DNA of 64,000 nucleotides from Caulobacteraceae bacterium. GTDB taxonomy: Bacteria > Pseudomonadota > Alphaproteobacteria > Caulobacterales > Caulobacteraceae. A model generated the notes under the pieces. That model saw only the letters and a list, made by a program, of their open reading frames with translations, did not search any database and was not told the origin of the DNA. The stretch is taken from contig CANJRI010000002.1 in NCBI GenBank assembly GCA_947476555.1, positions 22,783-86,782 on the forward strand, written 5' to 3'. The position numbers were made by a program, and so were the translations under genes. Shown one piece after another: positions 24,054 through 33,095 of the stretch; within the stretch, counting starts at the first letter, position 1, and the number at the start of each line of letters is the position of its first letter.

Positions 24054-24767
24054 GTGGCGTCGCCGACCCCCAAGAAATCCGCCGCAACCTTGCTGCGGCA
24101 GCTCACCGCCGAAATCATCCGCATGGGCGGCCTGGCCGAGGCGCAGGTCGTCGACGCCGTCGAGGCTGTGGTCCGTCGCGACGTACCGCTGGCGGAGGCG
24201 CTGATCGTCCGGGACCTTCGTCTGGACGCTTTGCAAGCCGATATCGAAAGGCGCGCTCTGGCCTTGATCTCCGGGCAGGAGCTTTCGGGGGCCGACCTGC
24301 GGCGCGCGGTCTCCTCCCTGAAGCTGGCGATGAATCTCGAACGCTGCGGCGATCTGGCGCGCAACATCGCCAAACGCAGCCTGATCCTTTCGACCGCCGA
24401 GCCCCTGCTGCCCCTGATGGCCGCCATCGCGCGCATGGGCCGCTTGGTCTCCGCTCGTTTGCGCGAGGTGCTGGACGCCTATGCCGGCGGGGAGGTCGAA
24501 GCGGCGCTCGCGGTCTGGCGTCGCGACGGCGAGGTCGATGAGCACTACGAGAGCCTGTTCCGCGAGTTGTTGAGCCACATGGCCAGCGAGCCTGGCTCGG
24601 TGACGTCCGGCGCGCACCTGCTGTTCATCGCCAAGAACCTGGAGCGGATCGGCGACCACGCCACCAACGTGGCGGAGATCCTCCACTTCGAGGTCACCGG
24701 CGAGGAGCTCTCCGCCGAACGACCGAAGGTGAGCCTTACCGACAGCGACCTGCAGGCCACCCCGTGA
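24054..24767 (+). CDS. phoU: PhoU-family phosphate signalling regulator (copy 1)
   Basis: A 237-residue PhoU made of two three-helix repeats. Conserved segments are IRMGGLAEAQVVDAVEAV, the first LERCGDLARNIAKRS and the second LLFIAKNLERIGDHATNVAE, the metal-binding E/DxxxD-type motifs. PhoU links the Pst transporter to PhoR and damps the Pho response when Pi is plentiful. GTG start at 24054 with AAGGGA upstream; it overlaps phoB by 4 bases (GTGA). A second PhoU lies at the end of the pst operon. Confidence 0.9.
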   Translation: MASPTPKKSAATLLRQLTAEIIRMGGLAEAQVVDAVEAVVRRDVPLAEALIVRDLRLDALQADIERRALALISGQELSGADLRRAVSSLKLAMNLERCGDLARNIAKRSLILSTAEPLLPLMAAIARMGRLVSARLREVLDAYAGGEVEAALAVWRRDGEVDEHYESLFRELLSHMASEPGSVTSGAHLLFIAKNLERIGDHATNVAEILHFEVTGEELSAERPKVSLTDSDLQATP

Positions 24768-25453
24768 TCCCCCACATCCTGATCGTCGAGGACGAGGACG
24801 CTCTGGCGACCCTCCTGGACTACAACCTCGTCCGCGAGGGCTTCCGTGTCGAGCGGGTCGCCGATGGCGAGGAGGGGCTCATGCGCGTCGAGGAGGAGAC
24901 GCCTGACCTCCTGGTGCTCGATTGGATGCTCCCGAAGGTGTCCGGGGTCGAGGTCTGCCGGCGCCTGCGCCAGCGGCCAGAGACCCGCCGCACGCCCATC
25001 CTTATGCTGACCGCCCGGGGAGAGGAGGCCGACAAGGTCCGTGGCCTCGACACCGGGGCGGACGACTATCTGGTCAAGCCATTCGCCATGAACGAGCTGG
25101 TCGCCCGGATCCGCGCCCTGCTGCGCCGCAGCCGGCCGGAACTGGTGGAGGAACGGCTCGAATACGCCGACATCGTCCTGGATCGCGCCAGCCATCGGGT
25201 TTCGCGCGGCGGCGCCGACATCCACCTCGGGCCCACCGAATACCGGCTCCTGGATTTCCTCATGCAGCGCCCAGGCCGGGTGTTCAGCCGCGAGCGCCTG
25301 CTCGACGCGGTGTGGGGGGCCAACACCTACGTCGAGGCCCGCACGGTCGACGTGCACGTCGGCCGCCTCCGCAAGGCCCTGCGCCAACCCGGAGCGCCCG
25401 ACCTGATCCGCACGGTGCGGTCCGCCGGCTATGCGCTGGATGAGCGCGTCTAG
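24764..25453 (+). CDS. phoB: Phosphate regulon response regulator
   Basis: A 229-residue OmpR/PhoB-type regulator. The receiver domain has HILIVEDEDALATLLDYNL, phospho-Asp in LLVLDWMLPKVSGVEV, LMLTARGEEADKVRGLDTGA and VKPF. The winged-helix domain has LGPTEYRLLDFLMQRPGRVF, SRERLLDAVWG and VDVHVGRLRKALR, the PhoB recognition helix region. It binds the CTGTCAY boxes found across this island. GTG start overlaps phoU1. Confidence 0.95.
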   Translation: MIPHILIVEDEDALATLLDYNLVREGFRVERVADGEEGLMRVEEETPDLLVLDWMLPKVSGVEVCRRLRQRPETRRTPILMLTARGEEADKVRGLDTGADDYLVKPFAMNELVARIRALLRRSRPELVEERLEYADIVLDRASHRVSRGGADIHLGPTEYRLLDFLMQRPGRVFSRERLLDAVWGANTYVEARTVDVHVGRLRKALRQPGAPDLIRTVRSAGYALDERV

Positions 25454-25454
25454 G

Positions 25455-25472
25455 CCGTCACGGCTCTGTCAC
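25455..25472 (+). promoter_or_regulatory. Pho box upstream of the PlcP-like gene
   Basis: CCGTCAC-GGCT-CTGTCAC begins two bases after the phoB stop codon and 42 bases before the end of the leader (ATG at 25514). Spacing is the canonical 7-4-7. It predicts Pi-starvation induction of the phosphoesterase gene independent of phoB readthrough. Confidence 0.75.
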
Positions 25473-25513
25473 GGAGTCACCCTAAGCCCTCCCATCAACC
25501 TCGTGGGGGCCGC

Positions 25514-26305
25514 ATGAGTGAAATACCCGCCGTCCGCTGCCGGGCAGCGTTCATCTCCGACATCCATCTAGGGACGCGCGGCTGCCAGGCCGCCATGCTC
25601 CTGGAGTTCATCCGCGAGCTGGATTGCGAGACCCTTTACCTGGTCGGCGACATCGTCGACGGCTGGAAGATGAAGTCCGGCTGGTTCTGGCCGCATGGTC
25701 ACAACGACGTGGTCCAGAAGATCCTGCGCCTGGCTCGCAAGGGCGTGCGGGTGGTCTATATCCCCGGCAACCACGACGACCGGATACGGGACTTCTGCGG
25801 CGTCCACTTCGGCGGCGTGGTGGTCTGTCGCGACGCCATCCACGAGGCCGCCGACGGCCAACGCTACCTGGTGACCCACGGCGACGAGTTCGACGCCGTG
25901 GTCCAGCACGCCAAGTGGCTGTCGTTCCTCGGCGACTGGGGCTACCGCGGGCTCCTCGGCATGAACACCCACTTCAACCGTGCCCGGCGCCTCCTCGACC
26001 TCGGCTACTGGAGCCTCTCGGCCTACATCAAGCACCGGGTGAAGAAGGCCGTGCAGTTCGTGGACCGGTTCGAGGACGCCATGGCCGCGGAGGCCCGTCG
26101 GCGCGGCGTGGCCGGCGTGATCTGCGGCCACATCCACAAGGCTGAGATGCGCGACATCGGCGGCGTCGTCTACATCAACGACGGTGACTGGGTGGAAAGC
26201 TGCACCGCTGTGGTTGAGCGCCACGACGGGACCTTCGAGATCATCCACTGGCTGGAGGCCCGCGAGAGCCTCGGCGCGCCGGTGATGGAACGGATCGCCG
26301 CCTAG
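25514..26305 (+). CDS. Metallophosphoesterase, PlcP-like phospholipase C / LpxH superfamily
   Basis: A 263-residue calcineurin-like phosphoesterase of the COG2908 group. Metal ligands appear in order: FISDIHLGTRG, LVGDIVDGW, IPGNHDDRIRD, VTHGDEFDAVV, CGHIHKAEM. The HLGTRGCQAAMLLEF and PHGHNDVVQKILRLARKG segments are like the Sinorhizobium PlcP (SMc00171) subgroup, which splits phosphatidylcholine to diacylglycerol and phosphocholine during Pi starvation, rather than true LpxH (UDP-diacylglucosamine pyrophosphohydrolase). The Pho box upstream and phoB next door favour the PlcP role; this remains inference. No signal peptide; membrane-associated cytosolic enzyme expected. Confidence 0.85.
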   Translation: MSEIPAVRCRAAFISDIHLGTRGCQAAMLLEFIRELDCETLYLVGDIVDGWKMKSGWFWPHGHNDVVQKILRLARKGVRVVYIPGNHDDRIRDFCGVHFGGVVVCRDAIHEAADGQRYLVTHGDEFDAVVQHAKWLSFLGDWGYRGLLGMNTHFNRARRLLDLGYWSLSAYIKHRVKKAVQFVDRFEDAMAAEARRRGVAGVICGHIHKAEMRDIGGVVYINDGDWVESCTAVVERHDGTFEIIHWLEARESLGAPVMERIAA

Positions 26306-26313
26306 AAGGCCAA

Positions 26314-26342
26314 CTGACATTCCAATGACAATGGGATGACGG
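26314..26342 (-). promoter_or_regulatory. Minus-strand Pho-box-like triple repeat
   Basis: Read on the minus strand: CCGTCAT-CCCA-TTGTCAT-TGGA-ATGTCAG, three CTGTCAT-like units at exact 11-bp spacing, pointing toward the 3' end of the PlcP-like gene. It faces the plus-strand site 16 bases away. No minus-strand gene lies immediately downstream, so it may drive an antisense RNA or simply extend PhoB binding. Confidence 0.45.
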
Positions 26343-26358
26343 TCGAAGCCGCCGTTGA

Positions 26359-26387
26359 TTGTCACAAATCAGCCAAAGGCCCGTCAC
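26359..26387 (+). promoter_or_regulatory. Degenerate Pho box upstream of pstS1
   Basis: TTGTCAC-AAAT-CAGCCAA-AGGC-CCGTCAC, half-sites at 11-bp spacing, two of three close to consensus. It ends 74 bases before the pstS1 start codon, suitable for PhoB activation. Confidence 0.55.
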
Positions 26388-26461
26388 CAAAGCTTTGCAG
26401 AGGGTGGGTACCACCAGCCACCGAGAGCGGGCGTCCGCGCTTGAGGCTGACAGGAATCCTC

Positions 26462-27502
26462 ATGCTCAAGAGATTCATCGCCGCGTTCGCCGGCTTGATG
26501 CTCCTCACCGCCGGCGCCGCCCAGGCGGCCAACATCTCTGGCGCCGGGGCGACCTTTCCAGCGCCTGTCTATGCCAAGTGGGCCGAGATGTACGCCGCCC
26601 AGACCGGCAACCGCCTGAACTACCAGCCCATCGGCTCGGGCGGCGGCGTTAAGCAGATCACCGCCCGGACGGTCGACTTCGGCGCCACCGACAAACCGCT
26701 GAAGCCCGACGACCTGGCGGCGGGCGGCTTCGCGATGTTTCCCACCGTGATCGGCGGGGTGGTGCCGGTGCTGAACGTCCCCGGCGTCCGCCCAGGTCAG
26801 CTCCGCCTCACCGGCCCCTTGCTCGCTGACATTTATCGCGGCGTCATCAAACGCTGGAACGATCCGCTGCTGGCCCGGGCAAATCCAGGGATCCAGCTCC
26901 CGAACCTGCCGATCACTGTCGTGCATCGCTCGGACGGATCGGGGACCACCTTCCTTTTCACCAGCTACCTGGCCATGAAGGCGCCCCGCTGGGCGGCGGA
27001 GGTCGGCGCCAATGATGCGGTGAAGTGGCCGACCGGCATCGGCGGCAAGGGCAACGACGGGGTCGCCGCCTACGTCGAGCAGACCCCGGGCGGCATCGGC
27101 TACGTCGAATACGCCTTCGCCAAGGAGAACAACCTCACCTACGCCCTGATGCAGAACAAGGCCGGTAGGTTCGTGACCCCGGCGGCCGCCAACTTCGCCG
27201 CCGCCGCGGCGGGCGCCCGGTGGAGTGCGGCTCCCGGGTTCTACCTGTTGCTGCTCGACCAGCCGGCCGCCGAGGCTTGGCCGATCACCGGCGCCACGTT
27301 CATCCTGGTGCCGAGGCGGCCGACCGATCCGGCGAAGGTCCGCGAGGTCCTGGCCTTCTTCGACTGGGCCTATCGCAACGGCGATGCGGCCGCCGACCGC
27401 CTGGCCTATGTGCCGCTGCCGCCGGCCGTGAAGGAGCTGATCCGCAAGTCGTGGGGCAATGTCCGCGCCGGTGACGGCAAGGCGGTCTACGCCGCGCGCT
27501 AG
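26462..27502 (+). CDS. pstS: Periplasmic phosphate-binding protein PstS (copy 1, soluble)
   Basis: 346 residues with a type I signal peptide (FIAAFAGLMLLTAGAAQA, cut about residue 23). The mature protein begins NISGAGATFPAPVYAKWAEM, the canonical PstS start, and Pi-binding loops are in IGSGGGVKQI, GATDKPLK and HRSDGSGTTFLFTSYL. It binds Pi for the PstCAB permease. It is monocistronic, ending in a strong terminator, and about two-thirds similar by eye to PstS2, which lies 1.9 kb away and is a lipoprotein. The start at 26462 places the signal peptide correctly; the frame opens earlier. Confidence 0.93.
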   Translation: MLKRFIAAFAGLMLLTAGAAQAANISGAGATFPAPVYAKWAEMYAAQTGNRLNYQPIGSGGGVKQITARTVDFGATDKPLKPDDLAAGGFAMFPTVIGGVVPVLNVPGVRPGQLRLTGPLLADIYRGVIKRWNDPLLARANPGIQLPNLPITVVHRSDGSGTTFLFTSYLAMKAPRWAAEVGANDAVKWPTGIGGKGNDGVAAYVEQTPGGIGYVEYAFAKENNLTYALMQNKAGRFVTPAAANFAAAAAGARWSAAPGFYLLLLDQPAAEAWPITGATFILVPRRPTDPAKVREVLAFFDWAYRNGDAAADRLAYVPLPPAVKELIRKSWGNVRAGDGKAVYAAR

Positions 27503-27527
27503 CGGCTCCATTATCGCAATGCCTTGA

Positions 27528-27562
27528 AAGGGGGCCTCCAGCCGGAGGTCCCCTTCTTTCTT
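27528..27562 (+). terminator. Rho-independent terminator after pstS1, shared with convergent pit
   Basis: A 12-bp stem (AAGGGGGCCTCC / GGAGGTCCCCTT, one G-U pair) with an AGCC loop is followed by CTTTCTT. It lies between the convergent pstS1 and pit ends and overlaps the pit stop codon, so it may act in both directions, though the T-tract favours the plus strand. Confidence 0.8.
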
Positions 27563-28577
27563 ATCCGAATGTCCGGTCGAGCAGCCGCGCGCCGGCGTAG
27601 AACAGCGCCGCGATGATCCCCGACGCGGGCAGGGTGATCACCCAGGCCCAGACGATTCGGCCGGCCACGTTCCAGCGCACCGCCGACAGCCGCCGGGAAG
27701 CCCCCACGCCGACGATCGCCCCGGTGATGGTGTGGGTGGTGGAGATTGGTACGCCGATGTGGGTGGCCAGGAAGATGGTGATGGCCCCACCGGTCTCGGC
27801 GCAGAAACCCTGCTGCGGCGTTAGTCGGGTGATCTTCGAGCCCATGGTGTGGACGATCCGCCAGCCGCCGAAGAGGGTGCCCAGGCCCAGCGCCGCCTGG
27901 CAGGTGATCACCACCCAGAAAGGCACGTGGAACTCCCCGCCGTAATAGCCGTGCGCGTAGAGCAGCACCGCGATCACCCCCATGGTCTTCTGGGCGTCGT
28001 TACCCCCGTGGCCCAGCGAGAACGCGGCGGCCGAGACGAACTGCAGCTTGCGGAAGGTCGAGTCGGCGAGGGCCGGCGTCGCCTTCACGAAGGCCCATGA
28101 GACGATCAGCACCAGCACCAGCGCCAGGGTGAAACCCAGGGCCGGCGAGACGACGATCCCCGCCACCGTCTTCAGCACGCCTGGCCAGATCACCCCTCCG
28201 AACCCCGCCTTGGCCAGGCCCGCGCCCAGCAGGCCCCCGATCAGGGCGTGGGAGGACGACGAAGGAATACCCGCCAGCCAGGTGACGATGTTCCAGGTGA
28301 TCGCACCGCCCAGCGCGCCGAAGATCACCGCGTCGGAGATGATGTCCGCCGAGATGATCCCCTTGCCGACCGTGTTGGCCACGTGCAGGCCGAAGAACAG
28401 GAAGGCGATGAAGTTGAAGAACGCCGCCCAGACCACGGCCGCCCGGGGCGAAAGGACCCGCGTGGAGACGATGGTGGCGATCGAATTGGCCGCGTCGTGC
28501 AGGCCGTTCAGGAAATCGAACGCCAAGGCCACGATGACCAGGAAGATCAGGATCAGGCTGACGCCGCCGATGTCCAT
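27561..28577 (-). CDS. pit: Low-affinity inorganic phosphate transporter, PiT family
   Basis: A 338-residue membrane protein with about ten helices and the two inverted PiT signature repeats: FDFLNGLHDAANSIATIVST near the N-terminus and SLGHGGNDAQKTMGVIAV in the middle, plus GVPISTTHTITGAIVGVG. It takes up metal-phosphate with protons when Pi is abundant. Cotranscribed downstream of the DUF47 gene (14-base gap), a known pair (orfA-pit in Sinorhizobium). Inner membrane. Confidence 0.95.
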   Translation of the reverse strand: MDIGGVSLILIFLVIVALAFDFLNGLHDAANSIATIVSTRVLSPRAAVVWAAFFNFIAFLFFGLHVANTVGKGIISADIISDAVIFGALGGAITWNIVTWLAGIPSSSSHALIGGLLGAGLAKAGFGGVIWPGVLKTVAGIVVSPALGFTLALVLVLIVSWAFVKATPALADSTFRKLQFVSAAAFSLGHGGNDAQKTMGVIAVLLYAHGYYGGEFHVPFWVVITCQAALGLGTLFGGWRIVHTMGSKITRLTPQQGFCAETGGAITIFLATHIGVPISTTHTITGAIVGVGASRRLSAVRWNVAGRIVWAWVITLPASGIIAALFYAGARLLDRTFG

Positions 28578-28591
28578 GAACGGGGGCGGCC

Positions 28592-29236
28592 TTAGAGGTG
28601 TTCGATCAGCACGCTGCTGATCCGGTTGGCCACGTCCTCGAAGCGGTCGACCACCTTTTCCAGGTGGTCGTAGATCTCGGCGCCCACGATGTAGGCCATC
28701 GGATCCGTTTTCCCGGCGGTGCGGTAGAGCGCGGCGATCCCGGCGTCGTAGAGCTGGTCCGAGGCCTCTTCCAGCTGGGTGATCTGCTCGGTGAGCCCGT
28801 TCAGCTTGTCCGCGTTGGCCTTCATCGAGCGCAGCAGCGGCGCCGCCTGGGCGGTGAGGCCCGCCGTCGCCACGATCACCTTGCCCAACTCCATCATCTG
28901 CGGCTGGAATTCGCGTTGGTCGAAGAGGGCGGTGACCTTGGCGGTCTTGTGCATCTGGTCGATGGCGTCGTCCATCGAGTTGGTCAGGTCGATGATGTCG
29001 CTGCGGTCGAACGGGGTGATGAAGGTCCGGCGGACCATCTGCATCACCTCGCGGGTGATCTCGTCCGCCCGCGCCTCATGCGCGGCCACGGCGGCGCAAT
29101 GCTCAGGGGTGGCGGGGCCGCCCTGCAGCAGCAGGTGAAGGGATTCGGCGCCCTGGCAGAGTGTCTGGGCGTGCGCTTCGAACAGGTCGAAGAACCGCCC
29201 CTCCTGGGGCATGATCGCCTGGAACCAGCTCAGCAT
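28592..29236 (-). CDS. DUF47 (PhoU-like) Pit accessory protein
   Basis: A 214-residue all-helical protein of the DUF47/TIGR00153 family. Visible conserved segments are FFDLFEAHAQTLCQGAESLH, HEARADEITREVMQ, FITPFDRSDIIDLTNSMDDA and YDHLEKVVDRFEDVANRISS. The family resembles PhoU and sits beside Pit transporters, whose activity or assembly it is thought to modulate. Its start is divergent from pstS2, with 161 bases between holding a multi-repeat Pho box. Confidence 0.92.
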   Translation of the reverse strand: MLSWFQAIMPQEGRFFDLFEAHAQTLCQGAESLHLLLQGGPATPEHCAAVAAHEARADEITREVMQMVRRTFITPFDRSDIIDLTNSMDDAIDQMHKTAKVTALFDQREFQPQMMELGKVIVATAGLTAQAAPLLRSMKANADKLNGLTEQITQLEEASDQLYDAGIAALYRTAGKTDPMAYIVGAEIYDHLEKVVDRFEDVANRISSVLIEHL

Positions 29237-29309
29237 ATACGGCCTCGGATGATATGGTTGGCCCTTCTCCGTGGGCTCCCGGCGCGCCGGCTTTAGCGGG
29301 GCCGGGGGG

Positions 29310-29349
29310 CTGTCACAAGACCTTCATCCCACTGTCACCGAACTGTCGT
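29310..29349 (+). promoter_or_regulatory. Double Pho box between DUF47-pit and pstS2
   Basis: Four 7-bp units at exact 11-bp period: CTGTCAC, CCTTCAT, CTGTCAC, CTGTCGT, separated by AAGA, CCCA and CGAA. It ends 48 bases before the pstS2 start and begins 73 bases before the DUF47 start on the other strand. Orientation and TAGAGC -10-like sequence point to activation of pstS2; the same sites could repress the divergent DUF47-pit promoter. Confidence 0.85.
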
Positions 29350-29397
29350 GCGGCCCCGGTAGAGCGGGCCCATCCAAAGTGGGTGGGAGTAGGCACT

Positions 29398-30462
29398 ATG
29401 ATCCGGCGGACCTTCCTGGGACTGGCCGCAACCCTGGCGCTGGCCGCCTGCGGCGGTGGCGACAAGCCGGACGCTCCCGCCTCGGGCGCGCAGATCTCCG
29501 GCGCCGGCGCGACCTTCCCCGCGCCCCTCTACGCCAAATGGGCCGAACTACAGCAGGCGGAAACCGGCCTGCAGCTCAACTACCAGCCGATCGGCTCGGG
29601 CGGCGGCATCAAGCAGATCAAGGCGCGGACCGTGGCGTTCGGCGCCAGCGACAAGCCGCTCAAGCCCGAGGAACTCGGGGCCGATGGCCTCGCGCAGTTC
29701 CCGGCGGTGATCGGCGGCGTCGTGCCGATCGTCAACCTGCCCGGCATAGCCCCCGGCGGGATCCGCCTGGACGCCTCCGCCCTGGCCGACATCTACTTGG
29801 GCAAGATCACCCGCTGGAACGCGCCGGCGCTGACCGCCCTGAACCCGGGCGTGGCCCTGCCGAACCTGCCGATCACAGTGGTTCACCGCTCCGACGGCTC
29901 CGGCACCACCTTCCTGTTCACCAGCTACCTTACCGCTGCGGCTCCGCAATGGGCCCAGGTGGGCGCCAACGATGCGGTCGCCTGGCCCGTGGGCCAGGGC
30001 GGCAAGGGCAATGACGGCGTCGCCGCCTATGTGAAACAGACCCCCGGCGCGGTGGGCTACGTGGAATACGCCTTCGCCAAGCAGAACGGCATGGCGCACG
30101 CCCTGCTGAAGAATGCCGCCGGCCAGTTCGTGGCCCCGACCGCCCCGGCCTTCGCCGCCGCCGCCGCCGGCGCCGATTGGTCCCAGGCCCCCGGCTTCTA
30201 CCTGCTGCTGCTGAACCAACCCGGCGCCGAGGCCTGGCCGATCACCGGGGCCACCTTCATCCTGATGCACAAGACCCAGGCGAACGCCGCCACCGGCAAG
30301 GCCGTGCTCGGCTTCTTCGATTGGGCCTTCAACAAGGGCGATCCCGCGGCCGACGACCTGGCCTATGTGCCGCTGCCAGCCGACCTCAAGGCGCGGGTCC
30401 GCGCCTCCTGGGCCGAGATCGTGGGCCCCGACGGTAAGGCCGTGGCCGGCCCCGCTTCCTGA
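29398..30462 (+). CDS. pstS: Phosphate-binding protein PstS (copy 2, lipoprotein)
   Basis: 354 residues with a lipoprotein signal (TFLGLAATLALAACGGG, acylated Cys about residue 18). A short linker leads to the PstS core QISGAGATFPAPLYAKWAEL, with Pi-binding IGSGGGIKQI, GASDKPLK and HRSDGSGTTFLFTSYL. Unlike PstS1 it is membrane-tethered, which suits delivery to the PstCA permease encoded directly downstream (5-base gap). Start ATG at 29398 follows GGGAG at good spacing. Confidence 0.93.
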   Translation: MIRRTFLGLAATLALAACGGGDKPDAPASGAQISGAGATFPAPLYAKWAELQQAETGLQLNYQPIGSGGGIKQIKARTVAFGASDKPLKPEELGADGLAQFPAVIGGVVPIVNLPGIAPGGIRLDASALADIYLGKITRWNAPALTALNPGVALPNLPITVVHRSDGSGTTFLFTSYLTAAAPQWAQVGANDAVAWPVGQGGKGNDGVAAYVKQTPGAVGYVEYAFAKQNGMAHALLKNAAGQFVAPTAPAFAAAAAGADWSQAPGFYLLLLNQPGAEAWPITGATFILMHKTQANAATGKAVLGFFDWAFNKGDPAADDLAYVPLPADLKARVRASWAEIVGPDGKAVAGPAS

Positions 30463-30467
30463 ACCCC

Positions 30468-31430
30468 ATGACCGCCGCCGTCGCCGTCATCGGGGAAGGC
30501 CGCCCGCGCCAGGCGCGGGGCGTGGTGCTGGATCGGGCCTTCGAATGGCTGTGCTTCGGCGCCGCCAGCCTGCTGCTCACCGCCCTGGCCGGGGTGGTGA
30601 TCTCCCTGACCATCGGCGGCTGGCCGGCGCTGGCGAAATTCGGGCCGGCGTTCTTCTTCAGCGCCGAATGGGATCCGGTGGCCGAGGTCTATGGCGCGGC
30701 CGGCGCGGTGACCGGAACCCTGGTGACCTCGGCCCTGGCCCTGCTGTTCGCCCTGCCGCTCGCCCTGGGGGTCGCCATCTTCCTGGTGGAGCTTTGCCCC
30801 GCGAGGCTTCGTCGGACCATCGGTACGGCCGTCGAGCTGCTCGCCGGAATTCCCTCCATCGTCTACGGTATGTGGGGTCTGTTCGTCTTCGCGCCCTGGT
30901 TCGTCAAACACATCCAGCTGCCGATCATGATGTCCGTCGAGCCAGGGTCGATCTGGGAAAGGTTGACGGCCGGCGTGCCTAACGGCGCGGGGATCCTCAC
31001 CGCCTCCCTGATCCTGGCGATCATGATCCTGCCCTTCATGGCGGCCACCTTACGCGAGCTGCTCCTCACCGTTCCGTCCCAGGTCCGCGAGAGCGCCTAT
31101 GGCCTGGGTTCGACCACCTTCGAGGTCGTCGGCAAGGTCAGCCTTCCCTACATCCGCACCGGCGCCGTGGGCGCTGTGATGCTGGGCCTAGGCCGGGCGC
31201 TCGGCGAGACCATGGCGGTCACCTTCATCATCGGCAACGCCCATGGCCTGCCCACTTCGATCTTCGCCTCGGGTTCGACGATCGCCTCGACCATCGCCAA
31301 CGAGTTCGCGGAGGCCAGCGGCGTGCTTCACACCGGCTCGCTCATGGCGCTCGGCCTGGTGTTGTTCATCATCACCTTCATCGTCCTGGCCCTGGCCCGC
31401 CTGCTGATCGGAAAGCAGGTCCACGGATGA
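30468..31430 (+). CDS. pstC: Phosphate ABC transporter permease PstC
   Basis: A 320-residue inner-membrane permease with six helices. Recognisable segments are [40 protein letters not shown], the EAA-like coupling loop [20 protein letters not shown], and [20 protein letters not shown], all diagnostic for PstC. Forms the Pi channel with PstA. Its stop overlaps pstA (ATGA). Confidence 0.95.
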   Translation: MTAAVAVIGEGRPRQARGVVLDRAFEWLCFGAASLLLTALAGVVISLTIGGWPALAKFGPAFFFSAEWDPVAEVYGAAGAVTGTLVTSALALLFALPLALGVAIFLVELCPARLRRTIGTAVELLAGIPSIVYGMWGLFVFAPWFVKHIQLPIMMSVEPGSIWERLTAGVPNGAGILTASLILAIMILPFMAATLRELLLTVPSQVRESAYGLGSTTFEVVGKVSLPYIRTGAVGAVMLGLGRALGETMAVTFIIGNAHGLPTSIFASGSTIASTIANEFAEASGVLHTGSLMALGLVLFIITFIVLALARLLIGKQVHG

Positions 31431-32278
31431 GCGCCTCCGGCTCCCAACGTCTCTCCCGCCGGGTCGGAAACGTCGCCTTCCTGTCCTTCTGCTGGGCGGC
31501 GACGGCACTCGCGCTGACCGCGCTCGCCGCCATCCTCTGGTCGCTGATCAGCCAGGGTGTCGGAGGTCTGGAACTGGCGGTGTTCACCGAGTCGACGCCG
31601 GCCCCGGGCTCGCAGGGCGGCCTGCTCAACGCCATCCTCGGCTCGATCATGATGTGCGGCCTCGCCATGGCGGCCGCCACCTTCGTGGGCGTCCTGGCCG
31701 GCACCTGGCTTTCCGAGTACGCCCGCGACAGCGCCTACGGGAAGGTGGTCCGCTTCATCAACGACGTGCTGCTGTCCGCGCCGTCGATCCTGGTGGGTCT
31801 GTTCATCTACGGCATCCTGGTGGCCCCAATGAAGGGCTTCTCGGGCTACGCTGGCGCCGCGGCCCTGGCCCTGATCGCCGCCCCGGTGATCACTCGCACC
31901 ACCGAGGACGTGCTGCGACTGCAGCCGGTCTCCTTGCGGGAGGCGTCCGTGGCCCTCGGCGCGCCGGTCTGGAAGACCATCTGGGCGGTGATCTGGCGCT
32001 CGGCCCAGGCCGGGATGCTGACCGGGGCCCTGCTGGCCTTCGCGCGGATCAGCGGCGAGACCGCGCCCTTGCTGTTCACCGCCCTCAACAACCAGTTCCT
32101 CAGCCTCGACCTCGGCGGACCCACGGCCAACCTGCCGGTGGTGATCTTCCAGTTCGCCCTCAGCGCCTACGACGACTGGCGGCGCCTGGCCTGGACCGGC
32201 GCCCTGCTGATCGCCGCGGCGGTGCTCGGCGTCACCGTCCTGGCCCGCATCCTCGCCCGGGAGCCTGCCCGCTCATGA
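31427..32278 (+). CDS. pstA: Phosphate ABC transporter permease PstA
   Basis: A 283-residue inner-membrane permease, partner of Pst[59 protein letters not shown] (coupling helix) and [20 protein letters not shown] are PstA hallmarks. An 18-residue cytoplasmic N-terminus precedes the first helix. ATGA overlaps join it to pstC and pstB, so the three are translationally coupled. Confidence 0.95.
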   Translation: MSASGSQRLSRRVGNVAFLSFCWAATALALTALAAILWSLISQGVGGLELAVFTESTPAPGSQGGLLNAILGSIMMCGLAMAAATFVGVLAGTWLSEYARDSAYGKVVRFINDVLLSAPSILVGLFIYGILVAPMKGFSGYAGAAALALIAAPVITRTTEDVLRLQPVSLREASVALGAPVWKTIWAVIWRSAQAGMLTGALLAFARISGETAPLLFTALNNQFLSLDLGGPTANLPVVIFQFALSAYDDWRRLAWTGALLIAAAVLGVTVLARILAREPARS

Positions 32279-33084
32279 ACATCCACGCTTCCGACCCGCC
32301 GGAGACGTCGGTCCTCAGCCTGCCGCCCGAGCAGGTGAAGATCGACATCCAGGGGCTCGACTTCTTCTACGGGGCCAAACAAGCGCTGTTCGGTGTCCAG
32401 GTCGGCTTCGCGCGCAACGCGGTCACCGCCCTGATCGGCCCCTCCGGCTGCGGCAAGTCCACCCTGCTGCGCACCCTGAACCGCATGTACAGCCTCTATC
32501 CCGGCCAGAAGGCGCAGGGACGCGTGCTATTGGAGGGCGACGATATCCTGTCGCCCCGCACGAACCTCTCTGCCCTGCGCGCGCGGATCGGCATGGTGTT
32601 CCAGAAGCCCACCCCGTTCCCGATGTCGATCTTCGACAACGTGGCCTACGGCGTCCGGCTCTACGAGACGCTGTCCAAGCCCGACATGGCCGCGCGGGTC
32701 GAGGAATCCCTGCGCCGGGCCGCGCTCTGGGACGAGGTGAAGGACAAGCTGAAGGACTCCGGCCTGGGGCTTTCCGGCGGCCAGCAGCAGCGCCTGTGCG
32801 TCGCCAGGGCCATCGCCGTGAAGCCGGAGATCATCCTGCTCGACGAACCGGCCTCGGCCCTCGATCCGATCTCCACCGCCCGCCTGGAGGAGACCATCTC
32901 CGACCTCAAGGGCGACTACACCGTGGTCATCGTCACCCACAACATGGGCCAGGCCGCTCGGCTCTCCGACCATACGGGCTTCATGTACCTCGGAACCCTG
33001 GTGGAATTCGGCGAGACCGATCGGGTCTTCACCAATCCGGTCACCAGCCGGGCCCGCGACTACATCACCGGCCGGTTCGGTTAG
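32275..33084 (+). CDS. pstB: Phosphate ABC transporter ATPase PstB
   Basis: A 269-residue ATPase driving Pi import. Walker [19 protein letters not shown]-loop [20 protein letters not shown], signature [20 protein letters not shown], Walker [15 protein letters not shown] and H-loop [15 protein letters not shown], all with the PstB-specific wording. An extra N-terminal stretch of about 20 residues precedes the fold. Starts in an ATGA overlap with pstA; phoU2 follows after 11 bases. Confidence 0.96.
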   Translation: MNIHASDPPETSVLSLPPEQVKIDIQGLDFFYGAKQALFGVQVGFARNAVTALIGPSGCGKSTLLRTLNRMYSLYPGQKAQGRVLLEGDDILSPRTNLSALRARIGMVFQKPTPFPMSIFDNVAYGVRLYETLSKPDMAARVEESLRRAALWDEVKDKLKDSGLGLSGGQQQRLCVARAIAVKPEIILLDEPASALDPISTARLEETISDLKGDYTVVIVTHNMGQAARLSDHTGFMYLGTLVEFGETDRVFTNPVTSRARDYITGRFG

Positions 33085-33095
33085 GGGAGGGCAGG

